From DASRHY01 sp035650275 (GTDB taxonomy: Bacteria; Actinomycetota; Actinomycetes; Propionibacteriales; Kribbellaceae), in NCBI GenBank assembly GCA_035650275.1, contig DASRHY010000106.1, forward strand, positions 1-64,000: DNA of 64,000 bases, in the 5' to 3' direction. Positions 24,025 to 32,277 of the stretch are shown here, one piece after another. The notes beneath the pieces are model-generated. The model worked only from the letters and a program-made list of their open reading frames with translations, did no database searches and had not been told where the DNA came from. Made by a program: the position numbers and the translations under genes. Each line of letters opens with the position of its first letter. Positions within the stretch are counted from its first letter, which is position 1.

Positions 24025-25286
24025 CGGCTAGGTCCTTCCGGTCGGTGACCGACCTGCTCGCCCCGCCCCGACACGATCAGCCGGGGGCGCGGCGGCTCGG
24101 TCACCCCGCGGAGCGCGGCGACGCCGTCGTACGCCAGGGCCACCGGAGCCGTCACCGCCCGCAGCGCCGGCCCCCAGGCCAGGCCCGGGATCACGAGACG
24201 GGTCTCCCACTCGCGCGAGGTGTCGGTGGTCGTGATCGCAGCGTACTCGCCGCGGACCACCCGGCCGATGTTGCGCAGCGACTCGCTGTTCGGGCGGTAG
24301 TACTGCTGGTGGAACCGCACCCGCACACCGCCCGCGGTCTGCAGCCTGACGATGTCCGGGTACGACGCGGGGTCGACCCCGTGCCACTGGGTGTACGCGA
24401 TGAAGTCACCCGGCGAGCGGGCCACGAAGCACCGGACACCCGGGAGGTCGAGGTCGGCGACGCTGTGCAGGTCGCGGGCGATCCCGGGGCTGCCGGTGAG
24501 GACCAGGTTGTCGAAGGACGCGCCGTGCCGCAGCCCGTTCACCGCGACCACACTGCCGTAGCTGTGCCCGATCAGGGTCTTCAGCGCGTCCGGCCGGATC
24601 TCGGTGTCGAGCCCGGCGGAGAACCTTCGCAGCGCCGGCGCGGCGTCGTACGCGTAACTCTTGCTGACCGCCTGAAGTACGTTGTCCGGCGAGTCGTACC
24701 CGAGCCAGACGACGGTCGCTGTATCCGGCCCGGCCTCGGCCTGGATCGCCTGCCCCCGGGCGGACTGGTCGTGCAGCGTCTCCAGGCTGTTGCCCATCCC
24801 GGGCAACAGCACCGCGACGTTGTCCGCAGTGGCGAGGTCGCCGAGAACCTCGGCCACCTTGCCCTCGCCGTCCAGGTCCAGTGACAGGAACTGCCGGTAC
24901 CGGTCGACCAGGACAGGCTGCCCGTCCCCGCCGACCGCCAGCGCGGTGACCGGGGTGAGCAGATCTTCGAGCGTCTCGAGCCGGGTGCGGAGATCCTGGG
25001 ACGGGTGTCCGGCGGTGAGCATGGCGCCGATGCTGTTCCACGCGGCCAGCAGCCGGAGGTGGTTCGCGTGGTACCGCAGCGCGGCCGGTGCGCCGTCGAG
25101 CTCACCGACCTGCTCGCGCCGCTCGTCGGCCAGCCGGTACGCCGCATCAGGGTCGAGGGACTGGAAGAACAGCCGGGTTTGGGCGGCGGCAGCCTCCGGT
25201 GGAAGATCGCACGACTGAGCGAGCAGCAGATCCAGCCGCTCCCGTCGTTCACGGGTGGCCCCCTGCACCAGGTAGTCGGTCGGCAT
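24021..25286 (-). CDS. Alpha/beta hydrolase (DUF1023)
   Basis: 421 residues. The N-terminal ~175 residues are helical; the C-terminal DUF1023-type alpha/beta hydrolase has VAVLLPGMGN and the nucleophile elbow IGHSYGSVVAV (GHSYGS). Members are common in actinobacteria and many are near WXG-like helical regions, but the substrate is unknown. There is no signal peptide, so it is cytoplasmic unless exported by other means. It starts at the ATG at 25286 and is coupled downstream to the 23647-24024 gene. Confidence 0.8.
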   Translation of the reverse strand: MPTDYLVQGATRERRERLDLLLAQSCDLPPEAAAAQTRLFFQSLDPDAAYRLADERREQVGELDGAPAALRYHANHLRLLAAWNSIGAMLTAGHPSQDLRTRLETLEDLLTPVTALAVGGDGQPVLVDRYRQFLSLDLDGEGKVAEVLGDLATADNVAVLLPGMGNSLETLHDQSARGQAIQAEAGPDTATVVWLGYDSPDNVLQAVSKSYAYDAAPALRRFSAGLDTEIRPDALKTLIGHSYGSVVAVNGLRHGASFDNLVLTGSPGIARDLHSVADLDLPGVRCFVARSPGDFIAYTQWHGVDPASYPDIVRLQTAGGVRVRFHQQYYRPNSESLRNIGRVVRGEYAAITTTDTSREWETRLVIPGLAWGPALRAVTAPVALAYDGVAALRGVTEPPRPRLIVSGRGEQVGHRPEGPSR

Positions 25287-25411
25287 CGCGCAGTCGTAGT
25301 TCCAGCAGTGTGCCACCAAGTTTCTGGTTTCGCCTCCGCTGTCGTGGATTTCTGCCCGCTGGGAGCGCTCCCGAGTGCAATGTTCCACGACTGCTCGCCT
25401 GCCGTTCCCGA

Positions 25412-25969
25412 TCAGCTGCCGCCCAGGCGGAGGTGCCACCGAACGTCGCGCCGATCCAGCCGGACGGTGGCGAGCGGGGCGACGTCGAGCTGCCAGAACG
25501 CGGCGACCGGTGCGGCCAGGGAGTGCACGAGCGACGCCCGGACCACGGCGGCATGTGTGACCGCGACGACCCGGTCGTCGCGCAGCGCGTCGAGCCAGCC
25601 GGCCACCCGCCGCACCAGGGCGTCGACACTCTCACCGCCGTGCGGCGCGGACGCCGGATCGGTGAGCCAGCGGCGCACCGCGCCCGGCTGCTCGGCGGCC
25701 AGGTCCGGCAGCGTGCGGCCGGTCCAGCTGCCGTAGTCACAGTCGGCCAGCGCGTCCTCGACCCGCACCGGCACCCCGAACGCTGCCGCGGTCTCCCGGC
25801 AGGCGGGTGCCGGCCCGGTCAGCACCGGGCCGGACAACGCTCCGTTGTCCGCGGCAACGAGCCGCCGGGCCGCCGTCGCACCGGCCGGGTCGAGCCCGGC
25901 ACTACCACCGAACTCGACCCGGCGCAGTGACGCGTTCAGCGCGTGTGCGACCAGCAGCAGCCGGGTCAC
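25412..25969 (-). CDS. Histidine phosphatase-superfamily protein, CbtAB-associated
   Basis: 185 residues. The superfamily fold is clear (DYGSWTGRTLPDL, PHGGESVDALVRR, VVAVTHAAVVRA), but the usual RHG motif reads AHA (LLVAHALNASL): the catalytic His is kept while the Arg is lost. The GTG at 25969 overlaps the cbtA stop (GTGA), so it is the third gene of the cobalt operon. A phosphatase in corrinoid handling is plausible by context; reduced catalysis is possible because of the altered motif. Confidence 0.82.
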   Translation of the reverse strand: MTRLLLVAHALNASLRRVEFGGSAGLDPAGATAARRLVAADNGALSGPVLTGPAPACRETAAAFGVPVRVEDALADCDYGSWTGRTLPDLAAEQPGAVRRWLTDPASAPHGGESVDALVRRVAGWLDALRDDRVVAVTHAAVVRASLVHSLAAPVAAFWQLDVAPLATVRLDRRDVRWHLRLGGS

Positions 25970-26736
25970 ACGTCCGCGGGCTCGCGCTCCGCCACACGGA
26001 ACCGGCTGAGCGACGCGGCGTACCCGAGACCGAGCAGCGACCACAGCACGGCCTGGGTACCGAGCGATGAGAGCCGGAACTGCCAGAGCAGCACCGCCGG
26101 GAAATCGCCCGGCACCTCGTTGACCGCCGGCAGCACAAGGTACGCCACGACCACCGTCGCGACGAACGCAGCCACCCCGGCCGCCGGGCGCAGCCAGTCC
26201 GGTTGTGCCGGCGCCCGCCGGGACACCCAGACAGCCAGCCACACCGCGAGCAGTCCGAGCACGATCGTCAGCAGGTATGTGACCGTCCGCCGGGTGATCG
26301 TCTCCGGGTCGCCGACCGCAGGCGGGTTCGGCGGGTACTTGAGGAATGGCACCAGCACGATGCCGAGGAAGCCGGCCGCGGCCAGGCCGAGCGCGGCGAA
26401 ACCGTCGCTCGGCGTCCGCAGCCGCCGGCGCAGCAGCGCGAAGCCGACCGCGAAGACGCCGCCGAGCGCGACGCCGTACAGGCTGGTGGCGAGGAACAGC
26501 CCGGCGCGCTGGCCAGCACGGCTGACCAGTTCCTCTTCCCCGGCCTCCTCCTCGGCCTCTTGCTCGGCCAGGGCGGACTCGTCGGAGTGGGTGTGCGCGG
26601 AGTCCGCGGCCTCCTCGATCGCGATCGCGGCGTCGATATGCGGCTCGCCCATCACGTACGCGAACGTTCCGGCCAAGAGGCCGGCGAAGAGTCCTACGAG
26701 AAGTCCGCGCACCAGCAGTGAGCTGAAGCTGCGCAT
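25966..26736 (-). CDS. cbtA: CbtA, cobalt transporter membrane subunit
   Basis: 256 residues with about five membrane segments and, between the first and second, an acidic His-containing stretch (AHTHSDESALAEQEAEEEAG) suited to metal binding. It starts MRSFSSLLVRGLLVGLFAGL, typical of CbtA. With CbtB it forms the predicted cobalt importer controlled by B12. It lies 21 bp after cbtB and overlaps the phosphatase gene. Function is by family and by riboswitch context. Confidence 0.9.
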   Translation of the reverse strand: MRSFSSLLVRGLLVGLFAGLLAGTFAYVMGEPHIDAAIAIEEAADSAHTHSDESALAEQEAEEEAGEEELVSRAGQRAGLFLATSLYGVALGGVFAVGFALLRRRLRTPSDGFAALGLAAAGFLGIVLVPFLKYPPNPPAVGDPETITRRTVTYLLTIVLGLLAVWLAVWVSRRAPAQPDWLRPAAGVAAFVATVVVAYLVLPAVNEVPGDFPAVLLWQFRLSSLGTQAVLWSLLGLGYAASLSRFRVAEREPADV

Positions 26737-26757
26737 GATTGCCGTCCTAGTGGCCGT

Positions 26758-26955
26758 TTAGTGACACGGCACGCCGAGCAGGTGCCGGCCGTCGTGCATC
26801 AGCTCGTGCAGGTACATGCCGGACTGCGACACCGCGCCCTGGTCGAACGCGACCAGGTACGCGACGGTCAGCAGCAGGCCGAGCGTGAACAGTGCGACGA
26901 CCAGCAGTCGTGGCGAGATCGTGGGCAGCGCAACGGGCTGCGGGCGAGCGGACAT
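26758..26955 (-). CDS. cbtB: CbtB, small cobalt transporter subunit
   Basis: 65 residues with one membrane helix (ISPRLLVVALFTLGLLLTVAYLVAF) and a C-terminal His-rich metal motif (YLHELMHDGRHLLGVPCH), the CbtB hallmark. The ATG follows AGGAGG by 7 nt. It is the first gene after the cobalamin riboswitch, so translation should fall when cobalamin is plentiful. Confidence 0.92.
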   Translation of the reverse strand: MSARPQPVALPTISPRLLVVALFTLGLLLTVAYLVAFDQGAVSQSGMYLHELMHDGRHLLGVPCH

Positions 26956-26984
26956 CTCAGTACCTCCTGGGGAAGTGCGCGTCC

Positions 26985-27119
26985 CCTTCGAAAGGCTGCA
27001 GGTGCCCGAGCGTCCTGACTCACGAGCGGCTGCTCGCTCACAGTGGCGCGGCCGTACCGGACTCTCACCGGTTTCCCTCTTGGCACCGCAGATGGCCTTG
27101 GCACGCTATCGGCCGGTCT
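26985..27119 (-). promoter_or_regulatory. Cobalamin (B12) riboswitch
   Basis: Read on the minus strand, the conserved core is present: GGTGCC, then GGGAAACCGGTGAGAGTCCG, CCGCGCCACTGTGA and GAGTCAGGA in the right order and spacing. Downstream, a GGGGA/TCCCC hairpin (about 26969-26986) sits next to the cbtB AGGAGG site and is the likely expression platform, acting on translation. It is directly upstream of cbtB. The limits given are approximate. Confidence 0.9.
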
Positions 27120-27142
27120 CACCGAGGGTCAACGTGATCTCG

Positions 27143-27193
27143 GTTGCGTCCGCCGGAGTTGGGCCAGGATGCGCCAGGTTCGGCGGGCGCTAC
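27143..27193. repeat. Decayed palindrome, probable family D member
   Basis: GTTGCGTCCGCCG (27143-27155) pairs with CGGCGGGCGCTAC (27181-27193) apart from one mismatch and one G-T pair, around a 25-nt spacer. The left arm matches the palindrome at 57817 at about 17 of 22 bases. It lies between the cobalt riboswitch and the TRAP permease. Confidence 0.45.
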
Positions 27194-27253
27194 GGAGTGT
27201 GGCGAACCGCCGCCGCATGCGACTGAGCCACGGCTCTGCAAGGATCCATGTGA

Positions 27254-29281
27254 ATGAGTGGCGAACGCGCTGTGACCTCGACAGAACAGCTCCCGCCCGC
27301 CGCGGATGACGCCGAGCGGCCGTCCCGCAGGCTGCACGGCCGGCTGGCGCGGGCGCTCGACGTCGCCGCTGCGCTGGTCGCGCTGATGGTGCTGTACCGG
27401 GTGTTCCGCCCGGCCAGCCAGGGCGTGCAGTACTACCTGATGGTGTTCCTCGGCCTGACCCTGCCGATGGTGTTCCTGCGGTTCCGCGCCCGGACCAAGG
27501 CCGGGCGGCTCGGCCCCGCCTCACCGACCGACCGGCCGAGCGTCCCGGACTGGGTGCTGGCCGCGGTTGCGCTGCTGACCGCGCTGTACCCGGTGCTGCC
27601 GTTCCCGCCTGGTGGCGGGTTCGACGACTTCCTGGACCGGCAGGGCAACCTGACCTCGCTGGACGTCGGTATGGGACTGCTGCTCACCGCGCTGGTGCTC
27701 GAGGCCACCCGTAGGACCACGGGTTGGGTGCTGGTCGGGGTGTGCCTGGCGTTCCTGGCCTACGCGTACTACGGCGGGCTGCTGCCCGCGGGCTGGGCGA
27801 TCACGCACGCCGGGCTGGACATCGACCAGATCGTGAACTCGCTGTACAACGACCAGAGCGGGTTCTTCGGTACACCGCTGTACGTCGCGGCGTCGTACAT
27901 CGTGCTGTTCGCGATCTACGGCGCGATCCTGAATGCGACCGGCGCCACCGACTTCTTCGTCGACCTCAGCCTCGCGGTCTTCCGGCGCTCGCGGACCGCG
28001 CCGGGCAAGGCTGTCACGCTCGCCGGCCTGCTGCTCGGCACCGTGTCCGGCTCGGGTACAGCGACCACGGTCACGCTCGGCTCGGTGAGCTGGCCGATCC
28101 TGCGCCGGGCCGGCTATCCCGCGCACAGCGGCGGCGGACTGCTCGCGGCCGCGGGTATCGGCGCGATCCTGTCGCCGCCGACGCTCGGCGCGGCCGCGTT
28201 CATCGTCGCCGAGTACCTGCAGGTCTCGTACGGCGAGGTGCTGGTCTGGGCGGTCGTGCCGACGCTGCTGTACTACCTGGGCATCTTCCTCGCGGTCGAG
28301 ATCGACGCCCGCCGGTTCGGCACCCATCCAGTCGACCTGCACGCGCCGAAGGTCTGGAGCGTGCTGCGGCGCGGCGGCTACCACCTGATCTCGCTGTCGG
28401 TGATCGTCGTGTTCCTGGCGATGGACATCCCGGTGTTCAAGGCGGTCGTCTACGCGAGCGGGATCGCGGCGGCGTTCGGGCTGATCGCGCTGCGATCCGA
28501 GCCGCTGACCTGGCTACGGCGGATGGGCCAGGCACTGGCCGACGGGATCTCCTCGGTGCTGCCCGTGGTCGCGGTCTGCACCAGCGCTGGTGTGATCACC
28601 GCGGTGATGACGAAGACGGGCCTCGGGCAACGACTCGGCGACATCATGATCGACGCCGGGCAGGCGCTGGTATCGAACCCGACCGCGGTACTGGTCGTCA
28701 CCGCCGTGCTGGCCGCCGTCGCGGTGGCGCTGCTCGGGCTCGCCGTACCGGTGACCGCGTCGTTCATCATCGGCTGGGTGGTGCTGGCGCCGGTGTTCGC
28801 GGAGCTCGGAGTGTCGCCGCCGGAGACCGCCATGTTCATCTTCTACTACGCGGTGCTGTCCGAGGTGACGCCGCCGACCGCGCTGGCCGCGGTCGCCGCG
28901 GCCGCGATCACCGGAGCGGGTGCGCTGCCGACGATGTGGCAGACCTGGAAGTACACGCTGCCAGCGTTCCTGGTGCCGCTCGCGTTCGTCACCACCGACG
29001 CGGGTTCGCACCTGGTCGGGCAGGGCAGTCTGTTCGGGGTGCTGTGGACCACAGTCGTCGCGGCCGTCGCGGTGGCGGCACTGGCCGGCGCCTCGACCGG
29101 CTGGATCCTCGGCCCGGCGTCCTGGCCCGAACGCGCGCTGCTCGCGGTGGCCGCGCTGCTGCTGCTCTACCTGGCGCTGGTCAGCATCGTGATCGGACTC
29201 GCGTGCGCGGCAGCGGCCGTCGCGCTGCACGTCGTACGACGCAATCTCTCGAATGCGGAGAACTCGGAGGAACCGGTATGA
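27254..29281 (+). CDS. TRAP transporter fused permease (DctQ-DctM type)
   Basis: 675 residues with about 16 or more hydrophobic segments: an N-terminal four-helix DctQ-like part, then the DctM-like large subunit, with GTVSGSGTATTVTLGS and LSPPTLGAAAFIVAEYL. These are the 4TM/12TM TRAP fusions that pair with TAXI binding proteins. AAGGA lies about 10 nt before the ATG at 27254. The gene overlaps the binding-protein gene by ATGA. Likely sodium- or proton-driven uptake of an organic acid or amino acid; the substrate is not known. Confidence 0.93.
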   Translation: MSGERAVTSTEQLPPAADDAERPSRRLHGRLARALDVAAALVALMVLYRVFRPASQGVQYYLMVFLGLTLPMVFLRFRARTKAGRLGPASPTDRPSVPDWVLAAVALLTALYPVLPFPPGGGFDDFLDRQGNLTSLDVGMGLLLTALVLEATRRTTGWVLVGVCLAFLAYAYYGGLLPAGWAITHAGLDIDQIVNSLYNDQSGFFGTPLYVAASYIVLFAIYGAILNATGATDFFVDLSLAVFRRSRTAPGKAVTLAGLLLGTVSGSGTATTVTLGSVSWPILRRAGYPAHSGGGLLAAAGIGAILSPPTLGAAAFIVAEYLQVSYGEVLVWAVVPTLLYYLGIFLAVEIDARRFGTHPVDLHAPKVWSVLRRGGYHLISLSVIVVFLAMDIPVFKAVVYASGIAAAFGLIALRSEPLTWLRRMGQALADGISSVLPVVAVCTSAGVITAVMTKTGLGQRLGDIMIDAGQALVSNPTAVLVVTAVLAAVAVALLGLAVPVTASFIIGWVVLAPVFAELGVSPPETAMFIFYYAVLSEVTPPTALAAVAAAAITGAGALPTMWQTWKYTLPAFLVPLAFVTTDAGSHLVGQGSLFGVLWTTVVAAVAVAALAGASTGWILGPASWPERALLAVAALLLLYLALVSIVIGLACAAAAVALHVVRRNLSNAENSEEPV

Positions 29282-30276
29282 CGAACGGACTGATATTCCG
29301 GACCGCTGCCACGTCGGCGGCGCTGATGCTCGTGCTGAGCGGCTGCGGCGGTGGCCGCCAGGAAGCCTCCGGAGGCGACGCCGGCCAGTGCGAGGCCGGC
29401 AGCGGCACGATGACGATCGCGACCGGGAACTCGACCGGCGTGTACTACGTGCTCGGCGGTGGGATGGCCAAGCTGTTCACCGACAAGACCGACCTCACTG
29501 TCACCGCGGCCGAGACCGGCGCGTCGGTGCAGAACATCGAGGGCGTGGTGAAGGGCGACTACGACATCGCGTTCTCGCTCGCGGACTCGGCCACCGACGC
29601 GGTCGAAGGTAAGGAGAGTTTCCAGGGCCAGCAGCCGGTCAAGGCGCTGACCCGGCTGTATGACAACTACACGCACGTTGTGGTCCGTAAGGCGTCCGGG
29701 ATCACCTCGGTCGCCGAGATGAAGGGCAAGCGAATCTCGACCGGCTCGCCGAAGTCCGGCACGGAGGTGATCGCGCAGCGGCTGCTCAAGTCCGCCGGCC
29801 TGGACCCGGCGAAGGACGTCACGGCGCAGCGGCTCGGCCTGGAGCAGACCGTGTCCGGAATGAAGGACGGCACCGTCGACGGGTTCTTCTGGTCCGGCGG
29901 CCTGCCGACCGCCGCGGTGAAGGACGTCACCACCTCGATGAAGAACGACGTGGTGTTCCTCGACATCGCCTCGCTGCTGCCGAAGATGAAGGAGTACAGC
30001 GAGCTGTACGCCGAGGGCAACATCGGCAAGGACGCGTACGGCACTGCGGCCGACACCCCGACGATCGTGACGCCGAACGTGCTGCTGGTGAAGGACTCGT
30101 TCGACGCCGGAAACGCGTGCGCGCTGACCAAGCTGGTGCACGAGAACATCGAGCAGCTCAAGACCGTGCACAAGTCCGCGTCAGAGATCAAGCTCGACAA
30201 CGCCGACAAGACCACCCCGATCCCGCTTCACACCGGCGCCGAACAAGCCATCAAGGACCTCCGCGGCGGCAGCTGA
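29278..30276 (+). CDS. TAXI-family TRAP solute-binding lipoprotein
   Basis: 332 residues. A lipoprotein signal (MLVLSGC) leads into a TAXI domain: MTIATGNSTGVYYVLGGGMAK, TAAETGASVQNI, GDYDIAFSLADSA and KRISTGSPKSGTEVIAQRLL. It captures the solute and delivers it to the permease with which it overlaps. The substrate class of TAXI proteins is mostly glutamate/aromatic or related acids, but this copy is not assignable. Confidence 0.95.
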   Translation: MTNGLIFRTAATSAALMLVLSGCGGGRQEASGGDAGQCEAGSGTMTIATGNSTGVYYVLGGGMAKLFTDKTDLTVTAAETGASVQNIEGVVKGDYDIAFSLADSATDAVEGKESFQGQQPVKALTRLYDNYTHVVVRKASGITSVAEMKGKRISTGSPKSGTEVIAQRLLKSAGLDPAKDVTAQRLGLEQTVSGMKDGTVDGFFWSGGLPTAAVKDVTTSMKNDVVFLDIASLLPKMKEYSELYAEGNIGKDAYGTAADTPTIVTPNVLLVKDSFDAGNACALTKLVHENIEQLKTVHKSASEIKLDNADKTTPIPLHTGAEQAIKDLRGGS

Positions 30277-30342
30277 GTCTTGGTTGCGGTTCGGGGCGGA
30301 AACCGGGTGCGGGGTGTAGGTGGGGGCGCCTAGCCTGGGCGG

Positions 30343-30981
30343 ATGCCTTCCGCCTCGCATTTGCTCACGTTCACGCTCGCGGCGTTCGTGCTCATCGTGA
30401 TCCCTGGGCCGAGCGTGCTCTTCACCGTCGGCCGAGCGCTGTCGTACGGCCGGCGCGAGGCGCTGCTCAGCGTGCTGGGCAACGCACTCGGTGCGGCCGC
30501 GCTCGTCACCGCGGTCGCGGTCGGTCTCGGTGCGATCGTCGCCGCGTCCGCCGGCGTACTGCTCGTGGTGAAGCTGGCCGGTGCGGCCTATCTGATCTAC
30601 TTGGGCGTCCAGGCCTTCCGGGACCGCCGCTCGCTGGTCGACGCGCTCGACGCCCGGCCGGAACCGGCGCGGACCAAACGGGTGCTCCGGCAGGGTTTCA
30701 CCGTGGGTGTCACCAACCCGAAGACGATCGTGTTCTTCGTCGCGGTGCTGCCGCAGTTCACCGACGGCGGCGGCTCGGCGGTCGGCACCCAGATCCTGCT
30801 GCTGGGTGGGATCTTCGTCGCGATCGCGCTCATCTCCGACAGCGTCTGGGCATTCGCCGCGGACGCGGCCCGATCCTGGTTCGCGCGGTCCCCGCGCCGG
30901 CTGGAGCTGGTCGGCGGCACGGGCGGCCTGATGATCATCGGTCTCGGCGCCACCGTCGCCGTCACCGGCAGCAAGGACTAG
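30343..30981 (+). CDS. LysE-family amino-acid/homoserine exporter
   Basis: 212 residues with about six membrane helices. The family start (FVLIVIPGPSVLFTVGRALSYGRREALLS) and the GVTNPKTIVFFVAVLPQFTD motif of RhtB/LysE proteins are present. It would export an amino acid or a derivative; the substrate is unknown. The neighbours on either side are unrelated and there is no adjacent LysG-type regulator. Confidence 0.9.
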   Translation: MPSASHLLTFTLAAFVLIVIPGPSVLFTVGRALSYGRREALLSVLGNALGAAALVTAVAVGLGAIVAASAGVLLVVKLAGAAYLIYLGVQAFRDRRSLVDALDARPEPARTKRVLRQGFTVGVTNPKTIVFFVAVLPQFTDGGGSAVGTQILLLGGIFVAIALISDSVWAFAADAARSWFARSPRRLELVGGTGGLMIIGLGATVAVTGSKD

Positions 30982-30985
30982 TACC

Positions 30986-31351
30986 TCAGAGGGCGGCGAG
31001 GACCAGGGCGACCAGCGGCGGGACTGCCTGTATCGCGGCGGCGCGCAGCATCCGGCGGTCGGTGGCGAGCAGTACGACGCCGGCCGCCACCATGCAGCCG
31101 CAGGCGAACAGCGAGACTGCCTCGCCGCGCTCGCCGCCGACCACCAGGCCGCCGAGCGCGCCGAGCGCCAGGAACAGGTTGTAGAAGCCCTGGTTCACCG
31201 CCCACGGCCGGACCGTGTCGGCATCGGCCTGCGAGGTGATCAGGAACCGCCGCCATACCTGCGGCCGGCCGATCAACAGGCTCTCCATCGCGAAGATCAC
31301 CAGGTGCAGGACACCGGCGACGGCGACGAAGACCTGCGCAGCTGTGCTCAT
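30986..31351 (-). CDS. DUF1304 small membrane protein
   Basis: 121 residues with four membrane helices, the DUF1304 layout (HLVIFAMESLLIGRPQVWRRF, VNQGFYNLFLALGALGG). Function is unknown. Convergent with the LysE gene (only 5 bp between stops) and divergent from the thioesterase with about 50 bp between starts. Confidence 0.85.
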   Translation of the reverse strand: MSTAAQVFVAVAGVLHLVIFAMESLLIGRPQVWRRFLITSQADADTVRPWAVNQGFYNLFLALGALGGLVVGGERGEAVSLFACGCMVAAGVVLLATDRRMLRAAAIQAVPPLVALVLAAL

Positions 31352-31401
31352 GACCCGGAGCGTAATGGGACCGGGGCTCGCGACATGGCAGGGTCGTGGC
31401 C

Positions 31402-32196
31402 ATGCGCGACTACGAGTTCGACCGGGACCACGCGGTCACCCCGACTGCGGACCACACCTACCGCACCGCGGTCTCGGACCGCTGGACCGCGATCGGAGGA
31501 GTGCCGAACGGCGGTCACCTGCTCGCGCTCTGCCTCAGGTCACTGTCCGCCGAGCTGCCACAGCCGGACCCGGTCGCGGTCTCCGCTCACTTCCTGCGAC
31601 CGGCCACGCCCGGCCCGGCCGTGGTCGAGACCGAGCTGGTCCGATCCGGGCGGCGGTTCGCGACCGGTGAGGCCCGGCTCCGCCAGCGCGACAAGGAGAT
31701 CGTCCGCGTCCTGGCGTCGTACGGCGATCTCGGCGCGGCGGGCGGTCCGAGCGAGCTGCTCGGCGGGCCACCCGAGCTGCCGGCGCCGGAGGACTGCGTC
31801 GACCCGCTGAACGGCCGCGGCATCCCCGGGGTGTCGATCAGCGAGCGGGTCGGCATCCGGCTCGCGACCGTGCCGGGCTGGATCACCGGTACGCCGGGCA
31901 AGGACCCGCGGATGGAGCTGTGGGCACGGTTCACCGACGGGCGCGAGCCGGACACCTGGGCGCTGGCCGCGTTCGTTGACTTCCTGCCGCCGGTTGTGTT
32001 CGACCTGGGCGCCACCGGGTCGTCGACGATCGAGCTGTCGGTGCACGTACGGCGCCGGCCGGCGCCGGGCTGGCTCGCCTGTGTGGCGTCCACCCGGTTC
32101 GTGCAGGACGGACTGCACGAGGAGGACTTCGAGATCTGGGACTCCACCGGCAACCTGGTGGCACAGTCCCGCCAGCTCGCACTGCTGCCGGCGTGA
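31402..32196 (+). CDS. Acyl-CoA thioesterase-like hotdog protein (TesB-type)
   Basis: 264 residues with two hotdog halves: GGVPNGGHLLALCLRSLSAELPQPDPVAVSAHFLRP is the first, and ALAAFVDFLPPVVFDLG with TIELSVHVRRRPAPGWLACVA the second. The layout resembles the actinobacterial thioesterase family (TesB-like). It probably hydrolyses acyl-CoA thioesters; chain length is unknown. Confidence 0.85.
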   Translation: MRDYEFDRDHAVTPTADHTYRTAVSDRWTAIGGVPNGGHLLALCLRSLSAELPQPDPVAVSAHFLRPATPGPAVVETELVRSGRRFATGEARLRQRDKEIVRVLASYGDLGAAGGPSELLGGPPELPAPEDCVDPLNGRGIPGVSISERVGIRLATVPGWITGTPGKDPRMELWARFTDGREPDTWALAAFVDFLPPVVFDLGATGSSTIELSVHVRRRPAPGWLACVASTRFVQDGLHEEDFEIWDSTGNLVAQSRQLALLPA

Positions 32197-32201
32197 CTGT
32201 G

Positions 32202-32277
32202 CCGTCCTACCCAGACGCCGTCCTACCCAGCGCCCTCCTCATCAGCGCCGTCCTCGTCAGCGCCGGACTGGTCAGCG
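32202..32277. repeat. Five 15-16-bp imperfect tandem repeats at the helicase 3' end
   Basis: On the plus strand, units CCGTCCTACCCAGACG, CCGTCCTACCCAGCG, CCCTCCTCATCAGCG, CCGTCCTCGTCAGCG and CCGGACTGGTCAGCG follow one another. The helicase stop codon falls in the last unit. In another minus-strand frame the array would encode five-residue units of the type ADEDG. Confidence 0.75.
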
